A program made the position numbers and the translations under genes. Shown in pieces: positions 26,530 to 35,054 of a DNA stretch of 64,000 nt (position 1 is its first letter; each line of letters opens with the position of its first letter). Location: NCBI RefSeq assembly GCF_921292975.1, contig NZ_CAKLCM010000002.1, positions 496,001-560,000 on the forward strand. The letters run 5' to 3'. The notes below the pieces were generated by a model. The model made no database searches. It saw only the letters and a list, made by a program, of their open reading frames with translations, and was not told the DNA's origin. The stretch is from Vibrio hippocampi. Lineage in GTDB: Bacteria > Pseudomonadota > Gammaproteobacteria > Enterobacterales > Vibrionaceae.

Positions 26530-27558
26530 TCAGATCATGCGTTGGCGAAGGCTATAAAAAATATCTTCAAGGTCGCCAAGTTTTTGCTGCTCTATGCGCA
26601 TTAGCTGTTGCTGCACCGTGTCATACATAAGCGTATTGTTCATGTCATTCAGTGTTGCATAGTGGTGGGTGCGACGGCCTAAAATAAAGTTATTTTGATC
26701 GTTTTTGTTCATCATCATGAAATGATCAATAGTACGCAAAAACGCCTCTTTATCATGCGGAAATTGTCCATTGAGTTCCATCAGCAAGTTTATCCCATGA
26801 TAATTACCGTAATTGCTGTTGATACCATTTAATTGGCTAATCAATTGATATTGCTCTACAAGCATCTCACGCTCGGTTAGAGGCGTAAACTGGCCGTTTT
26901 GAACCATGTCATCCAACCCTGTACCGGGTTTAACTGCTAGCGATAATATTCGAATCTCATCAGGATCAATCTGATTTAATAGCTGAGCAGTCTGTGCAAC
27001 ATGGTCATCAGACAACGCCTTGCCACCTAAACCAAGAATGATGAATGTCATCATCTTCATACCGGCTTGCTTCGCATACTGGGCTGATTTTAAAATTGAC
27101 TTAGGGGTGATCCCTTTTTTCATCAACTTGAGTACCTCAAGTGAGCCCGACTCCATACCGCAATACAGCATGTTTAGCCCTGCATCGCAGATCGCCTGCA
27201 TCTCGGCTGGAGACTTTTTAGTCATGGTTTGAGCTCTGCCATATGAGCTAATTTGTGTGAGCTCCGGGAACGCCTCTTTTAGTGTATTAAGCACATCCAG
27301 TAAATCGTCCGTTTCCATTGCAAACGAATCACCATCTTGTAAAAAACAACTCTTGAACTGTCGGTTTTTATAGAAGGTTCTTGCCGCCCAGATATCACGC
27401 TTAATATCTTCAACGGGACGAATAGCGAACTCCATCCCTTCAAATAAAGTGCAGAACTTACATTTATTCCATGGGCAGCCTTGCGTTGTTCTTATCAGCA
27501 AACTGTTTGCTTCAGAGGGTGGACGAATTGGACCTTGTTGAAACTGAATGTGTGTCAT
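26530..27558 (-). CDS. Radical SAM protein (Elp3/HemN-like fold)
   Basis: 342 residues from the ATG at 27558. The cluster-binding cysteines are C28, C33 and C36 in 'TTQGCPWNKCKFCTLFEG', spaced CX4CX2C rather than the usual CX3CX2C. It is followed by 'FLQDGDSFAM' and 'LNMLYCGMESGSLEVLKLMK', typical of the Elp3/MiaB/NifB radical-SAM barrel. Substrate unknown. It heads a two-gene unit with the DUF1349 gene. The frame is open upstream, but the extra residues are not family-like. Confidence 0.85.
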   Translation of the reverse strand: MTHIQFQQGPIRPPSEANSLLIRTTQGCPWNKCKFCTLFEGMEFAIRPVEDIKRDIWAARTFYKNRQFKSCFLQDGDSFAMETDDLLDVLNTLKEAFPELTQISSYGRAQTMTKKSPAEMQAICDAGLNMLYCGMESGSLEVLKLMKKGITPKSILKSAQYAKQAGMKMMTFIILGLGGKALSDDHVAQTAQLLNQIDPDEIRILSLAVKPGTGLDDMVQNGQFTPLTEREMLVEQYQLISQLNGINSNYGNYHGINLLMELNGQFPHDKEAFLRTIDHFMMMNKNDQNNFILGRRTHHYATLNDMNNTLMYDTVQQQLMRIEQQKLGDLEDIFYSLRQRMI

Positions 27559-27765
27559 AGCGAATCTTAATAGTGAAATCAATTCACTAATCCTACGTGA
27601 AACAAGGTAAGTAAAAAACAAGGTAAATTTTGATATATTATCAAAATATATTTGACAATATATCCGCTATAACCCTGTTTATCCAACACCAGTCACCACC
27701 TATTATACGACTATCAAAACACGGTAGCCTAAGCGGTTACATTCGTTAATTATCAGGAAATTCCT

Positions 27766-28056
27766 ATGAGCAAGCTCACTATCGTCGCTAACATCGTTGC
27801 CAATGAAGATAAAATTGAACTGGCAAAAGCTGAACTACTGAAGCTGATTGATATCACTCGCGCAGAAGAGGGTTGCATTAACTATGACCTTTACCAAGAT
27901 AATGAAAACCCTGCACATTTCATGTTTTACGAAAACTGGGTATCTCGCGAATTATGGCAAGCACATATGGGTAACACCCACCTTGTAGAATACATGACAG
28001 CAACGGAAGGGTGTGTTGCAAGTTTCACTCTGAATGAGATGACACAAATCGCGTAA
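27766..28056 (+). CDS. Antibiotic biosynthesis monooxygenase (ABM/YgiN-like), paralog 1
   Basis: 96 residues. Small dimeric alpha/beta-barrel fold. 'ELLKLIDITRAEEGCINYDL' and 'FMFYENWVSRELWQAHMGNT' give the ABM pattern (EGC, F-x-x-Y-E-x-W, H). Relatives are quinol monooxygenases or related cofactor-free enzymes. A near-identical paralog lies at 30178-30480. It is followed by a terminator and a TauE/SafE gene. Confidence 0.9.
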   Translation: MSKLTIVANIVANEDKIELAKAELLKLIDITRAEEGCINYDLYQDNENPAHFMFYENWVSRELWQAHMGNTHLVEYMTATEGCVASFTLNEMTQIA

Positions 28057-28081
28057 GCACCTTTACGACTGTAGTGTCAGC

Positions 28082-28106
28082 AAGGCCATTATGGCCTTCT
28101 TTTTTT
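28082..28106 (+). terminator. Terminator after ABM paralog 1
   Basis: AAGGCCAT / ATGGCCTT stem with a one-base loop, then C and a T run. Confidence 0.75.
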
Positions 28107-28128
28107 GCCTGTCGATGTAGTGAAAATA

Positions 28129-28869
28129 ATGATTACTGATATCTGGTTCTATCTAGCTGCGATACCTGCTGTGTTCTTTTATGGAATGGGAAAAGGCGGT
28201 GTTGGAGGGATCTTGGGTATGCTCTCGGTGCCATTAATGGCAATGAGTATTTCGCCTGTCCAAGCCGCTGCGATTTTATTGCCACTTTTATGTGGAATGG
28301 ATCTAATGGCGCTGTTTTATCATCGTAAAAATTGCAATTATACCGAACTCAAAATCATGATGCCTTTTGCTGTGCTAGGAGTAATGACCGCTTCTTATTT
28401 CATGGGTAGTCTTCCGACACACATTGTTGAACTAATGATTGGTGGATTGGCGCTGACTTTTCTGGGGAAAAAGTTATTGTTGAAGCAATCAAGTTCACCT
28501 AACCGAATCAAAGGCTATGCATTAAACCTATTATCAGGTTTCTCAAGTACGATAGCTCATGCAGGGGGACCGCCAGCAAGCATGTATTTACTACCCAAGA
28601 AACTGCCTAAAGAGCAACTTATAGGCACCAGTGTTGTATTTTTCGCTGGGCTTAATTTTGTTAAGTTAGTCCCATACAGTTATATGGGACAGCTTGATAG
28701 ACAAAATTTAATGACATCACTCGTGCTTATACCTATTGCATTCTTGGGGGTGAGAACCGGTGTTTGGTTGGTTAACATCATATCTCAAGAGCTGATTTAT
28801 AAAATTAGCTATAGTGTATTATTCATTACGGCGATAAAAATGCTGTACTCTGGAATCGCCTCGCTATAA
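28129..28869 (+). CDS. TauE/SafE-type membrane exporter
   Basis: 246 residues with about eight transmembrane segments. 'FFYGMGKGGVGGILGMLSVPLM' near the N-terminus and 'FSSTIAHAGGPPASMYLLPK' at the start of the second half are the two repeat signatures of the sulfite exporter TauE/SafE family. Likely substrates are small organosulfur anions, not determinable here. I prefer the ATG at 28129 because the eight upstream codons overlap the terminator region. It converges with the LysR gene at 28885. Confidence 0.88.
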   Translation: MITDIWFYLAAIPAVFFYGMGKGGVGGILGMLSVPLMAMSISPVQAAAILLPLLCGMDLMALFYHRKNCNYTELKIMMPFAVLGVMTASYFMGSLPTHIVELMIGGLALTFLGKKLLLKQSSSPNRIKGYALNLLSGFSSTIAHAGGPPASMYLLPKKLPKEQLIGTSVVFFAGLNFVKLVPYSYMGQLDRQNLMTSLVLIPIAFLGVRTGVWLVNIISQELIYKISYSVLFITAIKMLYSGIASL

Positions 28870-28884
28870 GTCATAGGCCGTATC

Positions 28885-29802
28885 TTATATCACTTCTTTT
28901 CTTGCTAACTCCTCAAGAATCACGTTGGTTTTCTCTCTAAATAAATCTCTTAACAGTCGAACCGTTGGTGTGATGGACTGACGGCTCGGACAAACCAACC
29001 ACAACTCAGTCGGAGTCGGCTTATACTCCCGCATAATACTCACAACACGACCGCTAAGAAGGTTATCCGACATATCAAGGCAAGATTTGATTGCCACGCC
29101 TTTACCTGCAACACACCAGCGTCTAACCAGATCTCCATCATTCGAAGCCCTATTACCCTTAAGTTTTACCTTATGAACTGTATCCTCATGGCTTAATAAC
29201 CACTCATTTTGCAACACATCATGCAGCTGATAAAACAGTACATTGTGCTCAAGCAGATCATTAGGCTTAGTGGGAGCGGGATTCTCTGCTAAATAGCTTG
29301 GACTCGCGCATAGCACTCTCGGCACATCACAGATTTTAAAGCCATACATATTGGCATCTGTTGGTGAGCCATAGCGCAGAGCCATGTCGACAGAGTCGCG
29401 GTAGAAATCAATATTGCTATCACTAATGCTTGATCGCAGTGAGACATTCGGATACTGCAATAAAAATTCATCTAACCAAGGGGTGATAAGATTGCGCCCC
29501 AAATCAGAAGATAACGCGATACGAATTTCACCATCAATAATGCCTAACTCTTCATGCATATTCATTTTGGCCTGCTCAAGCATTTTTAATGCCTCCTCAC
29601 ACTGAGGTAAATAACGCTCTCCAGCAGAGGACAATCGTAAATGGCGAGTGGTTCGGACAAAAAGCTCAGCGCCCAATGATGCTTCAACGCGCTTTACCGC
29701 TGCACTGGCTGTCGCGGTGCGCATATCTAAAGCGGTTGCGGCGGCGGTGATGCTGCGAAACTCCGCGACTTTCAAAATAACCTGTAAATCTTCTAAAAGC
29801 AT
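28885..29802 (-). CDS. LysR-family transcriptional regulator
   Basis: 305 residues from the ATG at 29802 (MLLEDLQVILKVAEFRSITA). Winged helix at the N-terminus and a CrgA-like effector domain ('SVDMALRYGSPTDANMYGFK'). It is divergent from ABM paralog 2 and the MRJP-like gene, so it is the natural candidate to control that cluster. It converges with the TauE/SafE gene, leaving 15 bases between stops. Confidence 0.9.
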   Translation of the reverse strand: MLLEDLQVILKVAEFRSITAAATALDMRTATASAAVKRVEASLGAELFVRTTRHLRLSSAGERYLPQCEEALKMLEQAKMNMHEELGIIDGEIRIALSSDLGRNLITPWLDEFLLQYPNVSLRSSISDSNIDFYRDSVDMALRYGSPTDANMYGFKICDVPRVLCASPSYLAENPAPTKPNDLLEHNVLFYQLHDVLQNEWLLSHEDTVHKVKLKGNRASNDGDLVRRWCVAGKGVAIKSCLDMSDNLLSGRVVSIMREYKPTPTELWLVCPSRQSITPTVRLLRDLFREKTNVILEELARKEVI

Positions 29803-30177
29803 GACAAGACCTTCGTTAGGAAAGGACAGCAATAATTGCTGAGTGCTTTCTATTTATAATGCAGCTATGACGACAGAACAATATAATTTCAAAATATTTT
29901 TGATAATAATTCAAATTAGAGCCTGTTTTTCATTGTCAATAACTCGCCTATCATAACTCCATTCAAACAAAACCGGTCAAACACAAGACCTAATGTATGA
30001 CGTTTATGATTATCAATTCACTTTAGACACTGTTTCAAAAATGATTAGATAATCAATGATGTTTTATTGTCTACACTGAGTGTGTATTGCCAGTGCTTAT
30101 GATGATCATTTATTAATAAAATTTTGTTTATATTGGTTTTGTTGTCGTTAATAAGTAGAGGGATAAAGGAATTAAAC
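29803..30177. other. LysR / ABM-2 divergent control region
   Basis: 375-base AT-rich spacer without a gene; presumably holds the divergent promoters. No operator could be assigned with confidence. Confidence 0.4.
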
Positions 30178-30480
30178 ATGGCTAAATTGACTATTGTTGC
30201 AAATATTGTTGCAAATATTGTTGCGAACGAAGATAAAGTAGAACTGGTAAAAGCAGAGCTATTGAAGCTGATTGATATCACTCGGGCGGAAGAGGGGTGC
30301 ATTAACTACGACCTTCATCAAGACAACGAAAACCCAGCACATTTCATGTTCTATGAGAACTGGGTATCTCGTGAACTGTGGCAAGTTCATATGGGTAATA
30401 CTCACCTTGCAGAATATATGGCAGCAACAGAAGGGTGTGTTGCAAGTTTCACACTGAATGAGATGACTCAAATCGCTTAA
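30178..30480 (+). CDS. Antibiotic biosynthesis monooxygenase (ABM/YgiN-like), paralog 2
   Basis: 100 residues, over 85% identical by eye to the protein at 27766. It differs mainly by a four-residue insertion near the N-terminus: VANIVANIVANED against VANIVANED. At DNA level this is a triplicated 12-bp unit ATTGTTGCAAAT at 30193-30228. The start at 30178 follows AAAGGAA. The MRJP-like gene follows after 70 bases and may share the transcript. Confidence 0.9.
   Translation: MAKLTIVANIVANIVANEDKVELVKAELLKLIDITRAEEGCINYDLHQDNENPAHFMFYENWVSRELWQVHMGNTHLAEYMAATEGCVASFTLNEMTQIA
30193..30228. repeat. In-frame 12-bp tandem repeat
   Basis: Three units: ATTGTTGCAAAT twice and ATTGTTGCGAAC once. They encode repeated I-V-A-N, inside the first beta-strand of ABM paralog 2; paralog 1 has one repeat fewer. 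Confidence 0.9.
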
Positions 30481-30550
30481 CGTTACATTAGATGGTCATC
30501 AGCTATTTATAGCAATCCATAATCAAGTGAATCCCAGTAGGATGCATGAA

Positions 30551-31633
30551 ATGAAAAACGTAAAATCACTTTTAGCTATTGCGGTAGCAACCCTCTTTAA
30601 TACTGCTCAAGCAGCAGAGATCGAAGTTGTCGCTGAACTTAACGGTACCCGCCCTGGGAACATCACTGTGACAGAACAAGGCCGCATATTCCTTTCAATG
30701 CAGCCTCTTGATGGCCCCAAATATCGCGTTGTTGAACTGATGAAAGATGGTTCAACTCAGCCTTTCCCAAGTGAGGACTGGGCGAATGGTCCGGAGACTG
30801 GCAAAGTTGGGCTTTCGTCGGTTATTGGTATTGATAGTACCAAAGAGGGTGTGGTTTGGATTCTGGATATGGGCAGTTCTGAAGCGCCAGCGCAGATTGT
30901 GGCTTGGGATACAGTAAACAACAAGCTATTTAAACGCATCGAGATAAGCAAAGATGTCACTGTCGGCAACTCTTTCCTACAGGATTTCGCTTTAGATACC
31001 AAACGTAACCAGATGTACATTGCAGATACCAGCCTTGGTAACTTGTTCGGTGACCCGGCACCTGCATTTGTTGTTGTGGATTTAGAAACGGGGAAATCTC
31101 GCCGCGTTCTTGAGTCTTACAAGGCGCTATTATCACCAGAGCATGACGTAATTATTGATGGTTCACTGATGGGTGCAAAGCGTGAAGATGGTAGCTCGGA
31201 TGCGCTTTATCTTGGACTGAACCCAGTAACGATTGATGCTGCGAACGAGTGGGTATATTTCGGCACGGTGAATGGCAGCGCGATTTTCCGACTACCAGCG
31301 GGGGCGCTTGCAAACGAGAAGTTGACAGATAAAGAGCTTGCTCAATCTATCGAGTTCTACAATGAAAAGCGCCCAAGTGACGGCATGATCATTGCTGATA
31401 ACGGTGATATCTATGTCGGCGATGTTGAGAAAAACGCTGTGAGCATTGTGACGAGTGAGAGCTTCAAGACGTTTGCACAAGATGACAAATTACTGTCATG
31501 GGCAGATGGCTTCTCAATTCAGGGTGGTTACCTCTACGTGACGCAAAACTCTCTGCACCTAAACCCCGCCCTTAATGAAGGTGAAGAAGGTGCGAGCAAA
31601 CCGTTTCATGTGTTACGCATCAAACTAGATTAA
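30551..31633 (+). CDS. Exported major royal jelly protein (MRJP/Yellow)-family protein
   Basis: 360 residues. Signal peptide of about 21 residues (MKNVKSLLAIAVATLFNTAQ, then A-A). The rest is a six-bladed beta-propeller of the MRJP/Yellow family: 'GNITVTEQGRIFLSMQPLDG', 'GVVWILDMG', 'YIADTSLG', 'DALYLGLNPVTID', 'NGDIYVGDVEKNAVSIVT'. Bacterial members are periplasmic with unknown ligands; lactonase-like activity is sometimes proposed. The start at 30551 has AGGA 8 bases upstream. It lies downstream of ABM paralog 2 and before a terminator. Confidence 0.85.
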   Translation: MKNVKSLLAIAVATLFNTAQAAEIEVVAELNGTRPGNITVTEQGRIFLSMQPLDGPKYRVVELMKDGSTQPFPSEDWANGPETGKVGLSSVIGIDSTKEGVVWILDMGSSEAPAQIVAWDTVNNKLFKRIEISKDVTVGNSFLQDFALDTKRNQMYIADTSLGNLFGDPAPAFVVVDLETGKSRRVLESYKALLSPEHDVIIDGSLMGAKREDGSSDALYLGLNPVTIDAANEWVYFGTVNGSAIFRLPAGALANEKLTDKELAQSIEFYNEKRPSDGMIIADNGDIYVGDVEKNAVSIVTSESFKTFAQDDKLLSWADGFSIQGGYLYVTQNSLHLNPALNEGEEGASKPFHVLRIKLD

Positions 31634-31660
31634 GACGACAATAGATAGACTCGTCAATAT

Positions 31661-31697
31661 AAAGCGTATGTATTTCATCAATGCATGCGCTTTTTTA
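31661..31697 (+). terminator. Terminator after MRJP-like gene
   Basis: Imperfect stem AAAGCGTATG / CATGCGCTTT followed by T residues. Confidence 0.6.
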
Positions 31698-31817
31698 TTA
31701 AGTGTAAATTGGTGTCTATCAATTAATTTTTGATAATGATTCGAACATTAGGCTGTTTTTGATTGCTCTAGTGCCTTGTATTATCAATCTATAAACAACG
31801 ATAAGAGCGAAAGAACA

Positions 31818-32603
31818 ATGAATAAAAAAATCACAATGGGTGTAACAGATTTATCATTTCATCGTACGACAGCTTCACTAGTTAGCAATGTATTGAAAAG
31901 TATGGGCTTCGAAGTTGAGCGAATCTTTTCCCCACATCAGGAAAATTTTGAAAAACTGAAAACGGGTGAAATCGATATGCTCTCTTCTGCTTGGTTACCA
32001 TCGAGCCATGGTATCTATAAGTCGGACGTTGAAAAAGTTGAGCTATTAATCGAGCTTGGACTTCATTACGAACCTTACGCACTGTGGGGTGTGCCGGATT
32101 ACGTACCTGAAGAGATGGTCGCTGAAGTGGCGGATTTATTGAAGCCTGAAGTCGTCGAGCAAATGAGACCTAAAATTCAAGGTATTAATCCAGGAGCTGG
32201 TATCACTCGCTTCTCTATCCAGATGATGGCAGAGTACGGTTTAAGTAAAGCAGGCTATGAGTTTTATACAGGCAGTGAAGACGACTGTTTTAGTGCTTTT
32301 GAAGCTGCCGTCGCAAATAAAGAGTGGGTCATTGTGCCGCTATGGAAACCGCAATTTCTTCACTATCGTTATGATATTCGCGAGCTTAAAGAGCCGAAAG
32401 GGCTGCTTGGAATTGTAGACCGAGCTGTACTGTTACTGAGAGATGATAAGAAAAATCTGTTTAATGATGAGCAGCTTAAAACCTTAGATTCATTACGTTT
32501 CTCCAACGATATTATTGCAGAGCTTGATTATAAAGTGTGCCGTGAGGGTAAACCACAAGATGAAGTAACGTATGAGTGGTTGGTTGCACAAGGTGTTATC
32601 TAA
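31818..32603 (+). CDS. OpuAC-type (glycine betaine) substrate-binding-like protein without signal peptide
   Basis: 261 residues from the ATG at 31818. The fold is that of the quaternary-amine ABC-transporter binding protein: 'KTGEIDMLSSAWLPSSHGIY', 'GINPGAGITRFSIQMMAEYG', 'EWVIVPLWKPQFLHYRYDIR'. The Trp residues that cage betaines look conserved. No signal peptide or lipobox is visible at either possible start (31776 or 31818), and no permease or ATPase gene is near, so it may act in the cytoplasm as a binding or sensing protein. Confidence 0.75.
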   Translation: MNKKITMGVTDLSFHRTTASLVSNVLKSMGFEVERIFSPHQENFEKLKTGEIDMLSSAWLPSSHGIYKSDVEKVELLIELGLHYEPYALWGVPDYVPEEMVAEVADLLKPEVVEQMRPKIQGINPGAGITRFSIQMMAEYGLSKAGYEFYTGSEDDCFSAFEAAVANKEWVIVPLWKPQFLHYRYDIRELKEPKGLLGIVDRAVLLLRDDKKNLFNDEQLKTLDSLRFSNDIIAELDYKVCREGKPQDEVTYEWLVAQGVI

Positions 32604-32747
32604 CTAGGTTAACAGATAAGTATCTCAACACTACCCGGTCGAGTCGTGTGATTATCAAAAATATATTGAATGTAATTAAAAGATTAGGCGGTTTATCTAG
32701 GGTAAAAAATCTCTATGATGAAGGTGTCCGATCAAAGGAGAAACAAC

Positions 32748-33773
32748 ATGTCAGCACCAACAACAATGAAAGCAATTGGTTTTACTCAATCACTAGCAAT
32801 TACAGAGCAAGACAGCTTATTCGAGTTTGAAACAAGCCTACCAGAGCTAAAAGACAATGACCTGCTGGTGAAAGTGAGTGCGACCTCGATTAACCCAGCA
32901 GATGCAAAAATACGTATCCGAAACGCACAAGATAAAACCCTAGAGCAGCCAAAAGTATTGGGCTATGACGCGGTGGGTGAAGTGGTTGCTAAAGGTGGCA
33001 ATGTTTCAGGCTTCGAAATTGGTGACCGTGTTTATTACGCAGGTGATGTGACACGTATGGGGGCGAATGCTGAGTACCAAGCAGTCGATTACCGAATTAC
33101 AGCCCACGCTCCAAAAAGCCTTTCTGACGAATCAGCAGCCGTTATGCCTCTCGCTACATTGACAGGTTGGGAAGCCCTGTTTGATCGCCTACGCGTTCGT
33201 CCAGAAGAGAAGAAATCTATCCTGATTATTGGTGGCGCAGGCGGTGTCGGCTCGATTACGATTCAACTGGCGAAGCAGCTCACTAACCTAACAGTGATTG
33301 CGACCGCTTCAAGACCAGAGACTGAGCAGTGGGTAAGAGATATGGGCGCTGACCATGTTGTGAATCACCGCAATCTAGTGGAGTCGGTACGTGAACAAGG
33401 CATTCAGCATGTGGACTACATCTTCAACGTTGCAGATACCAAAGGTCACTGGGATACAATGGTCGAGTTGATTGCTCCGCAAGGCATGATCAGTTCAATT
33501 GTAGAATTTGATGGTGGTGTTGACCTATCAAAACTACAAGGCAAATCAGCTGGCTTTATCTGGGAGCTGATGTTTACTCGCTCACTGTTTAACACTGACG
33601 ATATCCAGAAGCAGCAAGATATCCTATTCCAAGCTGCAAACTTGATTGATGCTGGCCGCATTAAGTCTACACTGACCACCACATTGAATGGCTTTAGTGT
33701 TGAGACGTTAAAAGACGCACACCAACGTATTGAAAGCAGCGCATCAATTGGCAAAACTGCGATTAAATACTAA
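32748..33773 (+). CDS. Zinc-independent alcohol dehydrogenase / quinone oxidoreductase-like (MDR)
   Basis: 341 residues. Medium-chain reductase fold: the N-terminal GroES-like domain has 'VSATSINPADAKIRIR' and 'VLGYDAVGEVVAKGGNVSGF'; the Rossmann domain begins 'ILIIGGAGGVGSITIQLAKQ' near residue 160. The catalytic zinc Cys/His set is missing, as in the zinc-binding-dehydrogenase-family reductases (ZADH/QOR type). The start at 32748 has AAAGGAG 6-7 bases upstream. A quinone-related role would fit the ABM paralogs nearby, but that is inference. Confidence 0.88.
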   Translation: MSAPTTMKAIGFTQSLAITEQDSLFEFETSLPELKDNDLLVKVSATSINPADAKIRIRNAQDKTLEQPKVLGYDAVGEVVAKGGNVSGFEIGDRVYYAGDVTRMGANAEYQAVDYRITAHAPKSLSDESAAVMPLATLTGWEALFDRLRVRPEEKKSILIIGGAGGVGSITIQLAKQLTNLTVIATASRPETEQWVRDMGADHVVNHRNLVESVREQGIQHVDYIFNVADTKGHWDTMVELIAPQGMISSIVEFDGGVDLSKLQGKSAGFIWELMFTRSLFNTDDIQKQQDILFQAANLIDAGRIKSTLTTTLNGFSVETLKDAHQRIESSASIGKTAIKY

Positions 33774-33920
33774 TTCAGACTTATAAAAACGGCTTCTTTG
33801 TTGAGCCCACCGTTGCTTGGCCGCAAGAGCTTAACTTATGGCTGGAAACAAACAGTAATGAGCTAGGTGCTAGTATACTAACCGGCTAGATTGGTTGGAC
33901 GAAAGCGTATTAATTAGGCC

Positions 33921-33950
33921 CGAGTTATCAAGATGGTAGCTCGTTTTTTT
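33921..33950 (+). terminator. Intrinsic terminator
   Basis: Stem CGAGTTATC / GGTAGCTCG (two G-U pairs) with a short loop and seven to eight T. Confidence 0.7.
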
Positions 33951-34067
33951 TATTAATATAACCAGTCAAACTTAAAAACAGTAAAACCTGTGATTCCTTT
34001 TTACTCATTACTATTTCTCTTCCCCTAGAAGTAACCTCAAGGTAGGTTGGAAATCTTTACGACGTGA

Positions 34068-34133
34068 TTTTCCATACCTGTAGTTATTCATTTATTTCTA
34101 ATTTAGCAAAATCGCTGACTCATTTTTGTCCAA
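34068..34133. repeat. Array-flanking direct repeat, copy 1
   Basis: Begins TTTTCCATAC, has TTCTAATTTAG in the middle and ends CTGACTCATTTTTGTCCAA. Copy 2 at 37138-37203 has the same blocks in the same order and spacing, roughly 75% identical overall. Confidence 0.75.
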
Positions 34134-34315
34134 AATCTTCACAGGCTGAATTTTTACCTAGGGCACTTTCTAACTCAAAAGTGCCCCAAACCTTCACAGA
34201 ACTTGCAAACGGAAAACCTAAGCAATACACCAATAGACCAAGTTAATCTAATCTGTACTTTGTTCTCTTATACGGAATTTTTCCGTAATTCGACCCCGCA
34301 ACTATATGCTAATTC

Positions 34316-34397
34316 ACATAACAGGTTGATACCAGTTGAGTTTCATAATGAATGGCAGCAACATAGACGGAAAAAGTCCGTCTATAAAGCGTTAACT
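34316..34397 (+). repeat. Possible attC site at the left edge of the second array
   Basis: Runs from ACATAAC (34316-34322) to AAAGCGTTAACT (34386-34397), with an internal hairpin AGACGGA-x-TCCGTCT. It has the outer symmetry of a short attC but lacks the VCR-like inner arms, so it is tentative. Confidence 0.4.
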
Positions 34398-34410
34398 AGC
34401 AGTAGAAGTT

Positions 34411-34917
34411 ATGCAAAAAATATCAGTTCAAGGTGTCGAAGTTTTAGTTGGAAATCACGTCTACAAGACAAGATATTGTAGGCTGGTCATATTCGGCTTC
34501 TTTCTACTTGTATCTAGTCCAGCAACAAGGGGCAACGAACCACTGTTCGCCTATGTTCTAGTTTTAATTTTCTTCGGCTTATTAGTGCATGAAATACGTC
34601 GCATGGCGCTCAAACCGACTTTGTTAGCTATCGGTTACGATGGAGTATATCATCACCAAATAGGTTTCGTTCCTTGGTCAAATGTAGAAAGTACCGATTT
34701 CTTCGTGGGTTCAACCAATACCATGCACAAGGCGTTAATTCTTACGACTATCGAGCATCGAGTGAAGTTAAAGTATCATTGGTTGCCTCGCCCCATTAGA
34801 GTCGAATCAAATGTATTAAGGCTCGACATGTCGTACTCTGACTGCAACATACAGAAAGCATACACTAATGCAAAAGTTATGCGAGAGTGGTATTTAGCGC
34901 ATCACTCAGCTAGTTAA
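34411..34917 (+). CDS. Cassette gene: membrane protein with bacterial PH-like region
   Basis: 168 residues. Two hydrophobic segments (LVIFGFFLLVSS and LFAYVLVLIFFGLLVHEI) in the first 65 residues precede a soluble domain with 'LLAIGYDGVYHHQIGFVPWS', the turn pattern of small bPH-like membrane proteins. Function unknown. Its stop overlaps the start of an attC, the classical cassette layout. Unlike most cassette genes it begins only 14 bases after the putative upstream core. Confidence 0.6.
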   Translation: MQKISVQGVEVLVGNHVYKTRYCRLVIFGFFLLVSSPATRGNEPLFAYVLVLIFFGLLVHEIRRMALKPTLLAIGYDGVYHHQIGFVPWSNVESTDFFVGSTNTMHKALILTTIEHRVKLKYHWLPRPIRVESNVLRLDMSYSDCNIQKAYTNAKVMREWYLAHHSAS

Positions 34918-35039
34918 CAAAGCGTTTAAGACGGATTCCCAACGCTTGGCATTTTCGGATTCCTTCAGTTTAAGTGTTTATGTCACAATGGGTTAGGTAA
35001 GGTGGTAGGCGTTGCTCACCACTTAACGCGGCGTTATGC
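34912..35039 (+). repeat. Integron attC site (VCR-like)
   Basis: 128 bp. Opens AGTTAACAAAGCGTTTAAGA and CCAACGCTTGGCA, closes GCGTTGCTCACCACTTAACG and GCGTTATGC (core 35033-35039). Near-copy of the site at 24249-24375 in the other array. Confidence 0.88.
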
Positions 35040-35054
35040 CTTTGGATGGTAAGT

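Larger units (their letters stand above)
33774..34315. other. Spacer with a gene remnant, terminator and repeat
   Basis: 540 bases. At about 33796-33894 (+) a frame reads 'FFVEPTVAWPQELNLWLETN' then SNELGASILTG and stop; it looks like a protein tail without a start, family not recognised. A terminator (33921-33950) and copy 1 of the array-flanking repeat (34068-34133) follow. The remainder to the first attC-like site shows nothing definite. Confidence 0.45.

Noticed and set aside
34203..34481. 92-codon frame on the plus strand
   Set aside because: Begins at TTG without a ribosome-binding site, crosses the putative attC and overlaps the cassette gene at 34411 in another frame.
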